Assembly (NCBI GenBank): GCA_044433505.1
Contig: JAWXTM010000002.1
Location: forward strand, 17,228 to 81,227
Source: Mucinivorans sp044433505
GTDB lineage: Bacteria > Bacteroidota > Bacteroidia > Bacteroidales > Rikenellaceae
DNA length: 64,000 nucleotides
Direction: 5' to 3'
The translations under genes and the position numbers were made by a program. Positions 42,126 through 50,550 of the stretch are shown here, piece after piece (within the stretch, counting starts at the first letter, position 1; the number at the start of each line of letters is the position of its first letter). The notes beneath the pieces are model-generated. The model did not search any database and was not told where the DNA came from. It was given only the letters and a program-made list of their open reading frames with translations.

Positions 42126-43895
42126 ATGTATAGTAAAAAACATTGGGTCTTTCGCCCAGAAATCGAAAAGAGCCGTGCCGCTACCTTTGCAGCGGAACTT
42201 GGTATCGAGGTGCCTTTGGCCACCTTGCTACTGCTCAGGGGTATAGAGACGGTTGAGGCTGCTCACAGGTTCTTCGCCCCTTCACTACAACACTTCCACG
42301 ACCCCTTCTTGATGAAGGATATGGATGTGGCGGTAGAGAGAATACTAAAAGCCATCGAAACCGACGAAAAGGTTATGATCTATGGCGACTATGATGTTGA
42401 TGGTACTACTTCAACTGCACTGCTGGTGAATTTTTTGAGCGAGTACCTATCGACCGTTAAGTTCTATATTCCAGATAGATACATAGATGGATACGGCATC
42501 TCGCAACGTGGCATTGACTATGCTGCTGATAGTGGAGTAACGCTGGTTATTACCGTGGACTGTGGTATAAAGGCTTCCCAGGAGGTTGCCTATGCTAAGA
42601 GCCGTGGCGTGGACTTTATTGTCAGTGATCACCACCTCCCAGAGGATCACCTACCAGAGGCTGTGGCTATACTCGACCCTAAGCGTGTGGACTGCTCCTA
42701 CCCCTTTGAAGATTTATCGGGGTGTGGCGTGGCATTTAAAATTGTGCAAGCAATCGCTATTAAAAAGGGACTCAGTATTGAAAATATTGCCTACCTGCTT
42801 GACCTAGTAGTGGTGAGCATTGCCGCCGATATTGTACCGCTTATTGACGAGAATAGGGTGCTTGCGCACTTTGGGCTTATCCAACTTAACTCGCCGTATG
42901 CTAACCGTGGACTCAGTGCCATTATTGATATTAGTGGGCTAAGGCGTGGAAGTATCACCATCGAGGATATTATCTTTAAGATTGGGCCTCGTATCAATGC
43001 AACGGGGCGTATGGAAATTGCCATTGACCCTGACGACCTTAGAGCACAAAGTGGCGGACGTAATGCCGTAAAGCTTATGACTGCTATTAATGAGGATAGA
43101 GCCAAAAAATATGTCGAGATTATCGAGGAATTTAACTCTAAGCGCAAAAACGAAGATAGGATAGTGACCGACGAGGCATTTCGTATTATTGAGTCTGACC
43201 CACAGCTAGCTCAACGTAGCTGCACGATTATCTATAAACCAGAGTGGATGAAGGGTGTTATGGGGATTGTTGCATCACGCCTTATCGAGGGGTATTACCG
43301 TCCAACAGTGGTGCTGACCCAGAGCAATGGTATGATTACTGGTTCGGCTCGTTCTGTACCTGGTTTTGACCTCTATGCTGCGGTGGAGAGCTGTGCCGAT
43401 CTGTTGCAAAACTTCGGTGGGCATACCTACGCCGTGGGGCTTACTATGCACCCCGATAACTATGAGGAATTCTGCGCTAGATTCGAAAAGTTTGTTGTAG
43501 AGAATATAAACAAAGCTCGCCTAGAGCAAAAAATTAAGGTCGATATGGAGCTGCAAATCTCGCATATCACTCCTAACTTCCGTAGGGCACTAGAACGCCT
43601 TGCGCCCTTTGGGCCAGGCAACCCATCCCCAGTCTTTGTTAGTCGTGGAGTCAGGGATAATGGCTCGGCACGCAAGGTGGGTATAGGTGGCGAACACCTT
43701 AGGCTAACCCTCTACGAAGAGGGGCAACAGCTTAAATCTATCGAGGCTATTGGCTTTTCGATGAGCGAGTTTTTTCCACACGTGGCTTCTGGTGGAAGTG
43801 TTGATATTTGTTATACCATATCTGAGAACCACTATGGTCGAAGAATCACTCCACAACTGAAACTCAAAGATATAGAGGTTATTGACTTCAGGTAA
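42126..43895 (+). CDS. recJ: Single-stranded-DNA exonuclease RecJ
   Basis: The 589-residue DHH-family 5'-3' exonuclease acts in recombination and mismatch repair. Metal-binding motifs are intact: DYDVDGTTS with Asp88, 90 and 92, VDCGIKA near 145 and DHH at 168-170. The DHHA1 domain follows, with GGHTYAVGL near 435, and a C-terminal OB-like domain. Length agrees with the family. It is followed after 26 bases by a PBP gene, without a visible promoter, so read-through is likely. Confidence 0.96.
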   Translation: MYSKKHWVFRPEIEKSRAATFAAELGIEVPLATLLLLRGIETVEAAHRFFAPSLQHFHDPFLMKDMDVAVERILKAIETDEKVMIYGDYDVDGTTSTALLVNFLSEYLSTVKFYIPDRYIDGYGISQRGIDYAADSGVTLVITVDCGIKASQEVAYAKSRGVDFIVSDHHLPEDHLPEAVAILDPKRVDCSYPFEDLSGCGVAFKIVQAIAIKKGLSIENIAYLLDLVVVSIAADIVPLIDENRVLAHFGLIQLNSPYANRGLSAIIDISGLRRGSITIEDIIFKIGPRINATGRMEIAIDPDDLRAQSGGRNAVKLMTAINEDRAKKYVEIIEEFNSKRKNEDRIVTDEAFRIIESDPQLAQRSCTIIYKPEWMKGVMGIVASRLIEGYYRPTVVLTQSNGMITGSARSVPGFDLYAAVESCADLLQNFGGHTYAVGLTMHPDNYEEFCARFEKFVVENINKARLEQKIKVDMELQISHITPNFRRALERLAPFGPGNPSPVFVSRGVRDNGSARKVGIGGEHLRLTLYEEGQQLKSIEAIGFSMSEFFPHVASGGSVDICYTISENHYGRRITPQLKLKDIEVIDFR

Positions 43896-43921
43896 CCCCC
43901 TATTATAAAGAATGCTCTATT

Positions 43922-45760
43922 ATGGATAGTAATAACAGCGAGGAAGACAGAGTACAGCGTTCAATGCTTCGTGGTGTAAAGTGGCTCTATGGCGGCTTTA
44001 CAGTGCTCTCTATTGCTATTATTGCACGCATCTTTATCATACAAATTGGGGGCAGTAGCGAGGAACTTATCACTCTGGGCGAAAAAATATCCTATAGACC
44101 TCAGCCAGTGATGGCACTACGTGGAAACCTGCTTGCAGATGATGGGCGAATACTTGCCACCTCTATTCCTACCTATGAATTGCGCATAGACCTTGCTATG
44201 CCTGGTATCGTGGACTCAGTCTTTCAGGCGGATGTGGCAATGATGAGTAGGCAACTCTCTGAGTTTTTTGGAGATAGAAGTGCCGCAGAGTATGAACAAA
44301 AATTTCGAGAAGAACGCCTAAAGGGTAGCAGATATGTGCGACTAGCCCCTCGCAAGGTGAACTTTCTGGAGCTTAATGAAATCAAGGAATTTGCCTTTCT
44401 TAATCAAGGCAGAAGGCGTAGCGGACTTATTATCAACGAGGAGTATCAAAGGAAACACCCACTGGGCGGAGTTGCGGACAGGGTACTGGGTTTTGTCAAT
44501 AGCGTGGGTAGAAAGGTTGGGCTTGAGGGGGCATTTGATGATGATCTAAGAGGTATGGATGGGCTTTCTATCGAGCAAAAAATATCGGGAGACTTCTGGA
44601 TTCCAGTTGAAAGTAGGCTTAATCTCTCGCCAGTGGATGGACTAGATGTGAAGACTACCATCAATGTTAGTTTCCAAAGGATGGCGCAAGATGCACTAAG
44701 GCAAAGACTCATTGAGGTCGATGCAAAGTGGGGTACGGTAGTGGTAATGGAAGTCGAAACAGGACATATTAAGGCTATGGCGAATCTGACTCAAAAGACT
44801 AATGGAGAGATTGTCGAGGACTATAACTACGCTGTGGGGACTGCCCAAGAGCCTGGCTCTACCTTTAAGCTGCCTGTGCTACTCGCTCTCTTGGATGACA
44901 CTGGAGCAAAACTCACCGATAGATACGATACCAAAGGAGGGGAGATGTACTTTGGCGAAAGAAGGGTAAGGGATAGCCATAGAGGTGGGTATGGTGAACT
45001 TTCGCTACAAGGGGTCTTTGATAAATCCTCGAATATAGGGATGGCTATGGCTGTCAATAAGGCTTATGAGGGTAGAGAGTCACACTTTGTGGATAGACTC
45101 TTGAGCTATGGCGTGGGTGACCCTCTTGGAATTGTGATACCAGGGGAAGCCCCCCCTCTTGTAAAACACCCAAAGAATAGAAAAAGTGGCTGGGATGGCA
45201 CCTCTATGACTATGATGAGCTATGGGTATGCGCTGCTTATGACCCCACTACAAACACTCACTTTCTATAATGCAGTTGCCAATGGCGGTAAGATGGTACG
45301 CCCTTTATTTGTGAGCGAGTTGCAAAGGAATGGACAAGTCGTTGAAGAATTCCCTGTGGAGGTTCTAAACGAGCAAATAGCCTCGCCTAGTGCCATTAAG
45401 CAGGTGCAGCTTGCCCTCGAATCGGTAGTGAATAACGGTACTGCTAAGACCTTAAAGAGCGACTATTTTAGCAGTGCAGCTAAGACTGGCACAGCCCAGA
45501 TTGCACAAGGCAGCAGGGGTTATGGTGATGATGACTCAAAGAGGCAGTATTTGGGTTCAGTGGCAGGCTACTTCCCTGCCGATAATCCTAAGTACTCTAT
45601 GATTATTGCCTTTGAGACCCACTACCAGAGCGGTTCGGGTCGTACATACTACGGTGCACAGCTCGCCGCCCCAATCTTTAAATCAATCTCAGAATTTATC
45701 TATAACTCATCCTACGAATTCATAACACCTTATAGTGGTAATGATAACTTTATGCCTTAA
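43922..45760 (+). CDS. Class B penicillin-binding protein (transpeptidase)
   Basis: The 612-residue protein has a short cytoplasmic tail, one membrane helix (about 22-42) and a PBP dimerisation domain with MALRGNLLADDGR (64-76). The transpeptidase domain has the complete active site: STFK with Ser313, SSN (369-371) and KTG (521-523). It cross-links peptidoglycan from the periplasmic face. The FtsI-like order of motifs suggests the septal enzyme, but many Bacteroidales FtsI proteins are longer and end in a PASTA domain that is absent here, so PBP2-like alternatives remain. It stands outside any dcw cluster, and its stop abuts the start of a phosphatase-fold gene. Confidence 0.9.
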   Translation: MDSNNSEEDRVQRSMLRGVKWLYGGFTVLSIAIIARIFIIQIGGSSEELITLGEKISYRPQPVMALRGNLLADDGRILATSIPTYELRIDLAMPGIVDSVFQADVAMMSRQLSEFFGDRSAAEYEQKFREERLKGSRYVRLAPRKVNFLELNEIKEFAFLNQGRRRSGLIINEEYQRKHPLGGVADRVLGFVNSVGRKVGLEGAFDDDLRGMDGLSIEQKISGDFWIPVESRLNLSPVDGLDVKTTINVSFQRMAQDALRQRLIEVDAKWGTVVVMEVETGHIKAMANLTQKTNGEIVEDYNYAVGTAQEPGSTFKLPVLLALLDDTGAKLTDRYDTKGGEMYFGERRVRDSHRGGYGELSLQGVFDKSSNIGMAMAVNKAYEGRESHFVDRLLSYGVGDPLGIVIPGEAPPLVKHPKNRKSGWDGTSMTMMSYGYALLMTPLQTLTFYNAVANGGKMVRPLFVSELQRNGQVVEEFPVEVLNEQIASPSAIKQVQLALESVVNNGTAKTLKSDYFSSAAKTGTAQIAQGSRGYGDDDSKRQYLGSVAGYFPADNPKYSMIIAFETHYQSGSGRTYYGAQLAAPIFKSISEFIYNSSYEFITPYSGNDNFMP

Positions 45761-47389
45761 ATGAAAAACAAACTCCTACTTATAGCCCTGTTAATATGTT
45801 GCCTAATCTCGGTGAAGGCTCAAAACCCCGTGAAGCCAAAACTGGTGGTAAATATCACTGTGGCAGGTCTGCGCTACGACTACCTACTCAAATTTAATAA
45901 GGGTTTTAGCTCACGAGGCATTATGAAACTTATAAACGAGGGGGCGGTATGCTCACGAGCACTTATCGACTACTCTAACTCTACAACCCCTGTTGGGGTG
46001 GCAACCATTGCAACGGGGGCAGCACCCTCCTCGCACGGTGTTGTTGGGGAGTATTGGTTCGACTATACTACAGGCACAAGAATGCAGCTAGGTTTTGATA
46101 AAGAGGTGCTTACTGTTGGGGATGACGCCTACGATGCACAGCTCTCGCCTCGCTCGCTGGTTGCATCAACCCTCGGGGACTGTATCAGCGAAATTGAACC
46201 CTCGTCAAAGGTTATCTCGGTGGCACTCAATCCGCTACCTGCCGTTATTGCAGGGGGCTTTAATGCCGATGGGGTCTACTGGGTGAGCCAACGTAGCGGT
46301 AAGATGGTATCTTCGTCATACTATACGAAAAACCTACCTGACTGGGTCAATAACTTTAATAAAAAAGAGTTGGCAGCGGCATATTGCTCCGCTACGTGGA
46401 AACTCTCAAAGGATAAGGGAATATATTATAATGTATTGCGTAGTGATGTTAAGCAGAGTGCCACAATGATGAGCCTTGGCACTAAGAAGTTTGACTACGA
46501 AAAACTCACCACAACCCCTGCTGCTAACTCTCTGATTAAGGACTTTGCGGTGCAGAGTATCTTGGCAGAGGAGCTGGGTAAGGACTCTTCGACAGACTAC
46601 CTCTCGGTGGTCTTTGAGTCGCCACGCTGCGCTGCGGCTAAGTATGGTCCAAACTCTATGGAGGTCGAAGATGTGCTCTATAGACTCGATATTGAGATTG
46701 AAGCACTCCTCGCATTCCTAGAATCGCAAGTGGGTAAGGAAAATATGCTCGTTATCTTTAGCTCGGCACACGGCAGCTCGGATGCAGTGATTGAAAGCAG
46801 TAAAGTCCCTGTTGGACACTTCAATGCCTCGCAATTCGAGATACTTATGAATGGTTTTTTGGGGGCACAGCTCTCAGCTCGAATGAATGCCGAACAGACC
46901 AAAAAGAGCAATGAATATGGGGAACGCTGGGTGCTGGAGTTTCTCAATAACCAGCTCTATTTGAACCGTCGTAAAATCTATGCAGCAGGCTTTTCGCTGA
47001 GCGAGGTGCAGGATATTGCAGCGAATTTTTCTATACAGTTTCGAGGTGTTGCATCAGCCATTACCTCCACTACTATGCAGAGTGGAGAGTTTACCTCGGG
47101 TGTGATGGGCAGTGCACAGCGTAGCTACTTTGCTCGCCACTCTGGGGATGTGGTGCTGAACTTCCTACCTGGGTGGATTGATAGCTCCAGTAGCCTCTCT
47201 CAAAGTGGCTCGCCATATATCTATGATACCCACGTGCCACTAGTCTTCTGGGGAGGGGGAGTCGTGCCACAGACTATCAATAGCGATGTTAAACTACAAG
47301 ACATTGCCCCAACCGTTGCTGCCTATGTGGGTGTTACCCCACCTAATGCCTCAACGGGACGTCCAATCGAAGGAATTTTTGAGAAATAA
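45761..47389 (+). CDS. PafA/NPP-like alkaline phosphatase fold, probable pseudoenzyme
   Basis: The 542-residue protein has a signal peptide (1-20) and the scaffold of the PafA-type alkaline phosphatases: RYDYL near 38, ATGAAPSSHGVVG near 84-96, YGPNSMEVEDVLYRLD at 295-310 and SPYIYDTHVPLVFWG near 484-498. However, most metal ligands are missing. By alignment from memory with PafA, Asp38 becomes Ala35, Asp305 and His309 become Arg289 and Ala293, Asp352 becomes Ala336 and His486 becomes Ser482; only Thr76 and His337 remain. It should not bind two zinc ions and so should not be a phosphatase. The start directly follows the PBP stop, implying coupled expression and a possible structural or regulatory role in wall synthesis (inference). 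Confidence 0.85.
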   Translation: MKNKLLLIALLICCLISVKAQNPVKPKLVVNITVAGLRYDYLLKFNKGFSSRGIMKLINEGAVCSRALIDYSNSTTPVGVATIATGAAPSSHGVVGEYWFDYTTGTRMQLGFDKEVLTVGDDAYDAQLSPRSLVASTLGDCISEIEPSSKVISVALNPLPAVIAGGFNADGVYWVSQRSGKMVSSSYYTKNLPDWVNNFNKKELAAAYCSATWKLSKDKGIYYNVLRSDVKQSATMMSLGTKKFDYEKLTTTPAANSLIKDFAVQSILAEELGKDSSTDYLSVVFESPRCAAAKYGPNSMEVEDVLYRLDIEIEALLAFLESQVGKENMLVIFSSAHGSSDAVIESSKVPVGHFNASQFEILMNGFLGAQLSARMNAEQTKKSNEYGERWVLEFLNNQLYLNRRKIYAAGFSLSEVQDIAANFSIQFRGVASAITSTTMQSGEFTSGVMGSAQRSYFARHSGDVVLNFLPGWIDSSSSLSQSGSPYIYDTHVPLVFWGGGVVPQTINSDVKLQDIAPTVAAYVGVTPPNASTGRPIEGIFEK

Positions 47390-47412
47390 TACTAACATAT
47401 ATAACGAAAACT

Positions 47413-49641
47413 ATGAAAAAAATTGTAACGATTTGTGCTGCCTCATTGCTAAGTGTAGCGAGTAGCAGTGCGCAGGGTTTTACCCCAGTTGAAATCCCAC
47501 AGAAGTATGCCCATAAAGTAGACTCTGTTCTGTCGCTTATGACCCTCGAAGAAAAGGTGGGACAGCTTAACCAATACACTGGCAACTGGACTGCAACGGG
47601 TCCCGTGCTCGATAATCCAGAAAAACTAGACCATATTAAGAATGGACTGGTCGGCTCGATGCTTAATATCAAATCGGTGGAGCACACCCGTAAGTTCCAA
47701 GAGATGGCACTAGAGTCACGCCTCGGTATCCCAATGATCTTTGGGCTGGATGTTATCCACGGTATGCGCACAGTCTACCCTATTCCGCTTGGTGAGGCAG
47801 CGAGTTTCGACCTTGATTTGATGGAGCGCACTGCAGCAGGTGCTGCCCTTGAAACCTCGGCGCAGGGGGTTCACTGGACATTCGCTCCGATGGTAGATAT
47901 TGCACGTGATGCCCGTTGGGGACGTGTTATGGAGGGTGCTGGCGAAGATACTTGGTATGGTACACTCGTGGCAAAGGCTAGAGTTGAGGGTTTTCAAGGG
48001 GAGTCGCTCAACGACATAAATACAATTATGGCTTGTGCTAAGCACTTTGCTGCCTATGGTGCAGCAATCGCTGGTAAGGACTACAATACGGTAGACGTTT
48101 CGATGCTTTCGCTACACGATACATACCTACCTCCATTTAAGGCTGCTGCTGAGGCTGGTGTTGCTACTTTTATGAATTCCTTTAACGATATTAATGGTGT
48201 ACCTGCCACTGGTAATGAGTACATTCAACGTGACGTGCAAAAGGGTGACTGGGATTATAGTGGCTTTACAGTCTCGGACTGGGGCTCAATCAGAGAGATG
48301 ATTGCACACGGCTATGTTGCAGATAATAAGGATGCCGCAGCTGCTGCCATTATTGCTGGATGTGATATGGATATGGAGTCTAGAGCCTATGTGGACTACC
48401 TCGCAGAACTTGTTAATGAAGGAACAGTTGATATTAAATATGTTGATGATGCGGTGCGCCGTGTGCTGCTCAAAAAGTTTGAACTAGGACTCTTTGATGA
48501 CCCTTTCCGCTACTGTAACGAAGAGCGTGAGCAGCGTTATGTGCTCTGCGATGAGCTACGTGAGCTATCTCGTGAGGCAGGTCGCAAATCGGTAGTGCTC
48601 CTAAAGAATGAAAAGAATATACTCCCACTCGCTGACCAAAAACAAAAAATTGCGGTAGTTGGTGCACTAGCAAACTCTCAACAAGATATGATGGGCTTTT
48701 GGGCTGGCGAAGGTGTTGTGGATGAGGCAGTAACCTTGTTCGATGGACTAAAGGGTCGCTACAGTGAGTCTACTATTACGTACTCTGAGGGCTACGACCT
48801 CGAAACTTTCGAACTAGTTGACCTTAAGGGTGCAATAGCTAATGCAAAGAAGAGTGACGTGGTTATCGTTGCCGTTGGTGAAAGATATGACCACAGTGGT
48901 GAGGCTAAGAGCCGTGCCGATATTAGTGTTAATAAAAACCACCAACAACTAGTACAAGAACTAAAGAAATATTGCGACAATGTAGTGGTAGTGCTTATGG
49001 GTGGTCGCCCAATGATATTCAGCGAGATGGAGCCTGCCGCAGATGCAATCCTACTTACTTGGTGGTTGGGAACTGAGGCTGGTAATGCAATAGCTGATGT
49101 GCTATCGGGGGACTATAACCCATCTGGAAAATTGCCTATGACATTCCCTGCGCACCTCGGTCAAGTGCCTATCTACTATAACTACAAAAGCACTGGTCGC
49201 CCAGAAAGCGATAGAAAAGGCTATACTACTTGCTACCAAGATATTGACTTTAGACCAGCCTACCCATTTGGCTTTGGACTCAGCTACAGCGATTTTACAT
49301 ACAGCGCACCTACCGTTGAGAAAAGCACTTACGCTATGGATGAACCTATAGAAGTGAAGGTAACTGTAAAGAATAGAGGCAAGTACGCTGGACGTGAAGT
49401 CGTACAACTCTATATCCGTGACCTAGTCTCTGGCGTTACTACTCCAGTGAAAAACCTCAGAGCATTCCAACTTCTCGACCTCGATGCTCACCAAAGCACA
49501 GAGGTTGTCTTTACCATTACGGCAGAGGATCTAAAGTATATGAATCGTGATCTGGAGTACGTTACCGATCCAGGTGACTTCCTGATTATGGTAGGGTCTA
49601 ACTCACGTGACACCCAAGCGGTTAAAATAACACTACAATAG
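47413..49641 (+). CDS. bglX: Glycoside hydrolase family 3 beta-glucosidase (BglX-like)
   Basis: The 742-residue protein has a signal peptide (about 1-20), placing it in the periplasm. The GH3 barrel contains GKDYNTVDV and KH (210-211), and the catalytic nucleophile Asp289 lies in GFTVSDWGS. The second GH3 domain (about 400-610) and a C-terminal fibronectin III-like domain (about 660-740, with GREVVQLYIRD and PVKNLRAF) follow in the usual order. It cleaves terminal beta-glucose from oligosaccharides. It lies 23 bases after the phosphatase-fold gene and 1 base before sufE, so the run recJ-PBP-pseudophosphatase-GH3-sufE-sufT may be read together. Confidence 0.94.
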   Translation: MKKIVTICAASLLSVASSSAQGFTPVEIPQKYAHKVDSVLSLMTLEEKVGQLNQYTGNWTATGPVLDNPEKLDHIKNGLVGSMLNIKSVEHTRKFQEMALESRLGIPMIFGLDVIHGMRTVYPIPLGEAASFDLDLMERTAAGAALETSAQGVHWTFAPMVDIARDARWGRVMEGAGEDTWYGTLVAKARVEGFQGESLNDINTIMACAKHFAAYGAAIAGKDYNTVDVSMLSLHDTYLPPFKAAAEAGVATFMNSFNDINGVPATGNEYIQRDVQKGDWDYSGFTVSDWGSIREMIAHGYVADNKDAAAAAIIAGCDMDMESRAYVDYLAELVNEGTVDIKYVDDAVRRVLLKKFELGLFDDPFRYCNEEREQRYVLCDELRELSREAGRKSVVLLKNEKNILPLADQKQKIAVVGALANSQQDMMGFWAGEGVVDEAVTLFDGLKGRYSESTITYSEGYDLETFELVDLKGAIANAKKSDVVIVAVGERYDHSGEAKSRADISVNKNHQQLVQELKKYCDNVVVVLMGGRPMIFSEMEPAADAILLTWWLGTEAGNAIADVLSGDYNPSGKLPMTFPAHLGQVPIYYNYKSTGRPESDRKGYTTCYQDIDFRPAYPFGFGLSYSDFTYSAPTVEKSTYAMDEPIEVKVTVKNRGKYAGREVVQLYIRDLVSGVTTPVKNLRAFQLLDLDAHQSTEVVFTITAEDLKYMNRDLEYVTDPGDFLIMVGSNSRDTQAVKITLQ

Positions 49642-49642
49642 T

Positions 49643-50059
49643 ATGAACGAAAAGATTAAAGAAATACTCAGCGATATGAGCTTTATGCCTGAATGGCTCG
49701 ATCGCTATAACTACATTATTGAGCTGAGCGATGAACTTTCGTTGATGCCCGATGAGCTAAAGACCCCAGAGAATCTTATCTCTGGGTGTCAAAGCCGTGT
49801 GTGGATAACTGCGCAAAAAAATGAGAATGGAACTATGCACTTTAGTGGTGCTAGTGATGCGATTATTGTGAGTGGGCTACTCTCTTTGCTCTTTGCAGCA
49901 GTCGAGGGGATGACCCCAGAGCAGATTGAGGCAGAGAGCTTTAGTTATTTGGATGAGCTGTCGTTGAATGAGAACCTGTCGACCACTCGCTCAAATGGTG
50001 TAGCATCAATGAAACAAAGAATTAAAACCCTAGCTAATACCCTATCTAACACCTTATGA
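49643..50059 (+). CDS. sufE: SufE-family sulfur acceptor/transfer protein
   Basis: The 138-residue protein matches SufE: the active Cys49 is in LISGCQSRVW, preceded by the typical LSDELSLMPDELKTPENL, with the fold ending in a helical tail (NGVASMKQRIKTLAN). SufE accepts persulfide sulfur from SufS and passes it to the Fe-S scaffold. It starts one base after the GH3 gene and overlaps the next gene by 4 bases (ATGA). Pairing with the sufT-like gene supports a role in Fe-S assembly, which LipA in this window needs. Confidence 0.93.
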   Translation: MNEKIKEILSDMSFMPEWLDRYNYIIELSDELSLMPDELKTPENLISGCQSRVWITAQKNENGTMHFSGASDAIIVSGLLSLLFAAVEGMTPEQIEAESFSYLDELSLNENLSTTRSNGVASMKQRIKTLANTLSNTL

Positions 50060-50376
50060 GAGCACAAGATATATTAGAGAAACAAAAGGAGATTGTTGCT
50101 GCATTAAAGGGTGTTTTTGACCCTGAGATACCAGTAAATATTTATGACCTTGGGCTTATTTATGATATTGATTATGAGCCAAGTGGAATGGTGCATATTG
50201 AGATGACGCTCACTGCGCCAAATTGTCCGATGGCCGATCAGTTACTCGAGGATGTAAAGAGTGCGGCTAGTGGAGTTGAGGGTGTTAGTGAGGTTGAGGT
50301 GACGTTGGTATTTGAGCCAGTGTGGGATAAGTCTAAGATGAGCGAGGAGGCACTATTAGAGTTGGGGATGTTTTAG
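50056..50376 (+). CDS. MIP18/DUF59-family Fe-S assembly protein (SufT-like)
   Basis: The 106-residue protein is a single DUF59 domain with DPEIPVNIYDLGLIYDI (22-38) and a conserved Cys57 in LTAPNCPMAD. Such proteins (SufT, MIP18, PaaD-like) assist Fe-S cluster maturation or delivery. The ATGA overlap with sufE indicates translational coupling, which favours a SufT-like role over phenylacetate metabolism. A minimal family A hairpin starts 4 bases after the stop. Confidence 0.88.
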   Translation: MRAQDILEKQKEIVAALKGVFDPEIPVNIYDLGLIYDIDYEPSGMVHIEMTLTAPNCPMADQLLEDVKSAASGVEGVSEVEVTLVFEPVWDKSKMSEEALLELGMF

Positions 50377-50379
50377 CTT

Positions 50380-50424
50380 GTTATAGCTTGTATTATTTTA
50401 GTTCGTAATAATACAAGCTATAAC
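50380..50424. repeat. Family A repeat, minimal hairpin form
   Basis: A perfect 18-bp stem GTTATAGCTTGTATTATT and its complement has a 9-base loop. It lies immediately after the sufT-like stop and is likely to act as a 3'-end hairpin. Apart from a TATCTTTG box at 50511-50518, the remaining bases to 50550 show nothing. Confidence 0.8.
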
Positions 50425-50550
50425 GCAATGCTCTAGCACAAATACGCTAATAATCTGTACAAAGTTGTAAAAAAAAATGACAGAATATCGCCTAACTAAT
50501 TTCTTTTTATTATCTTTGTCCTTTAACTGTACTAATAAGCAGGCAACGAA

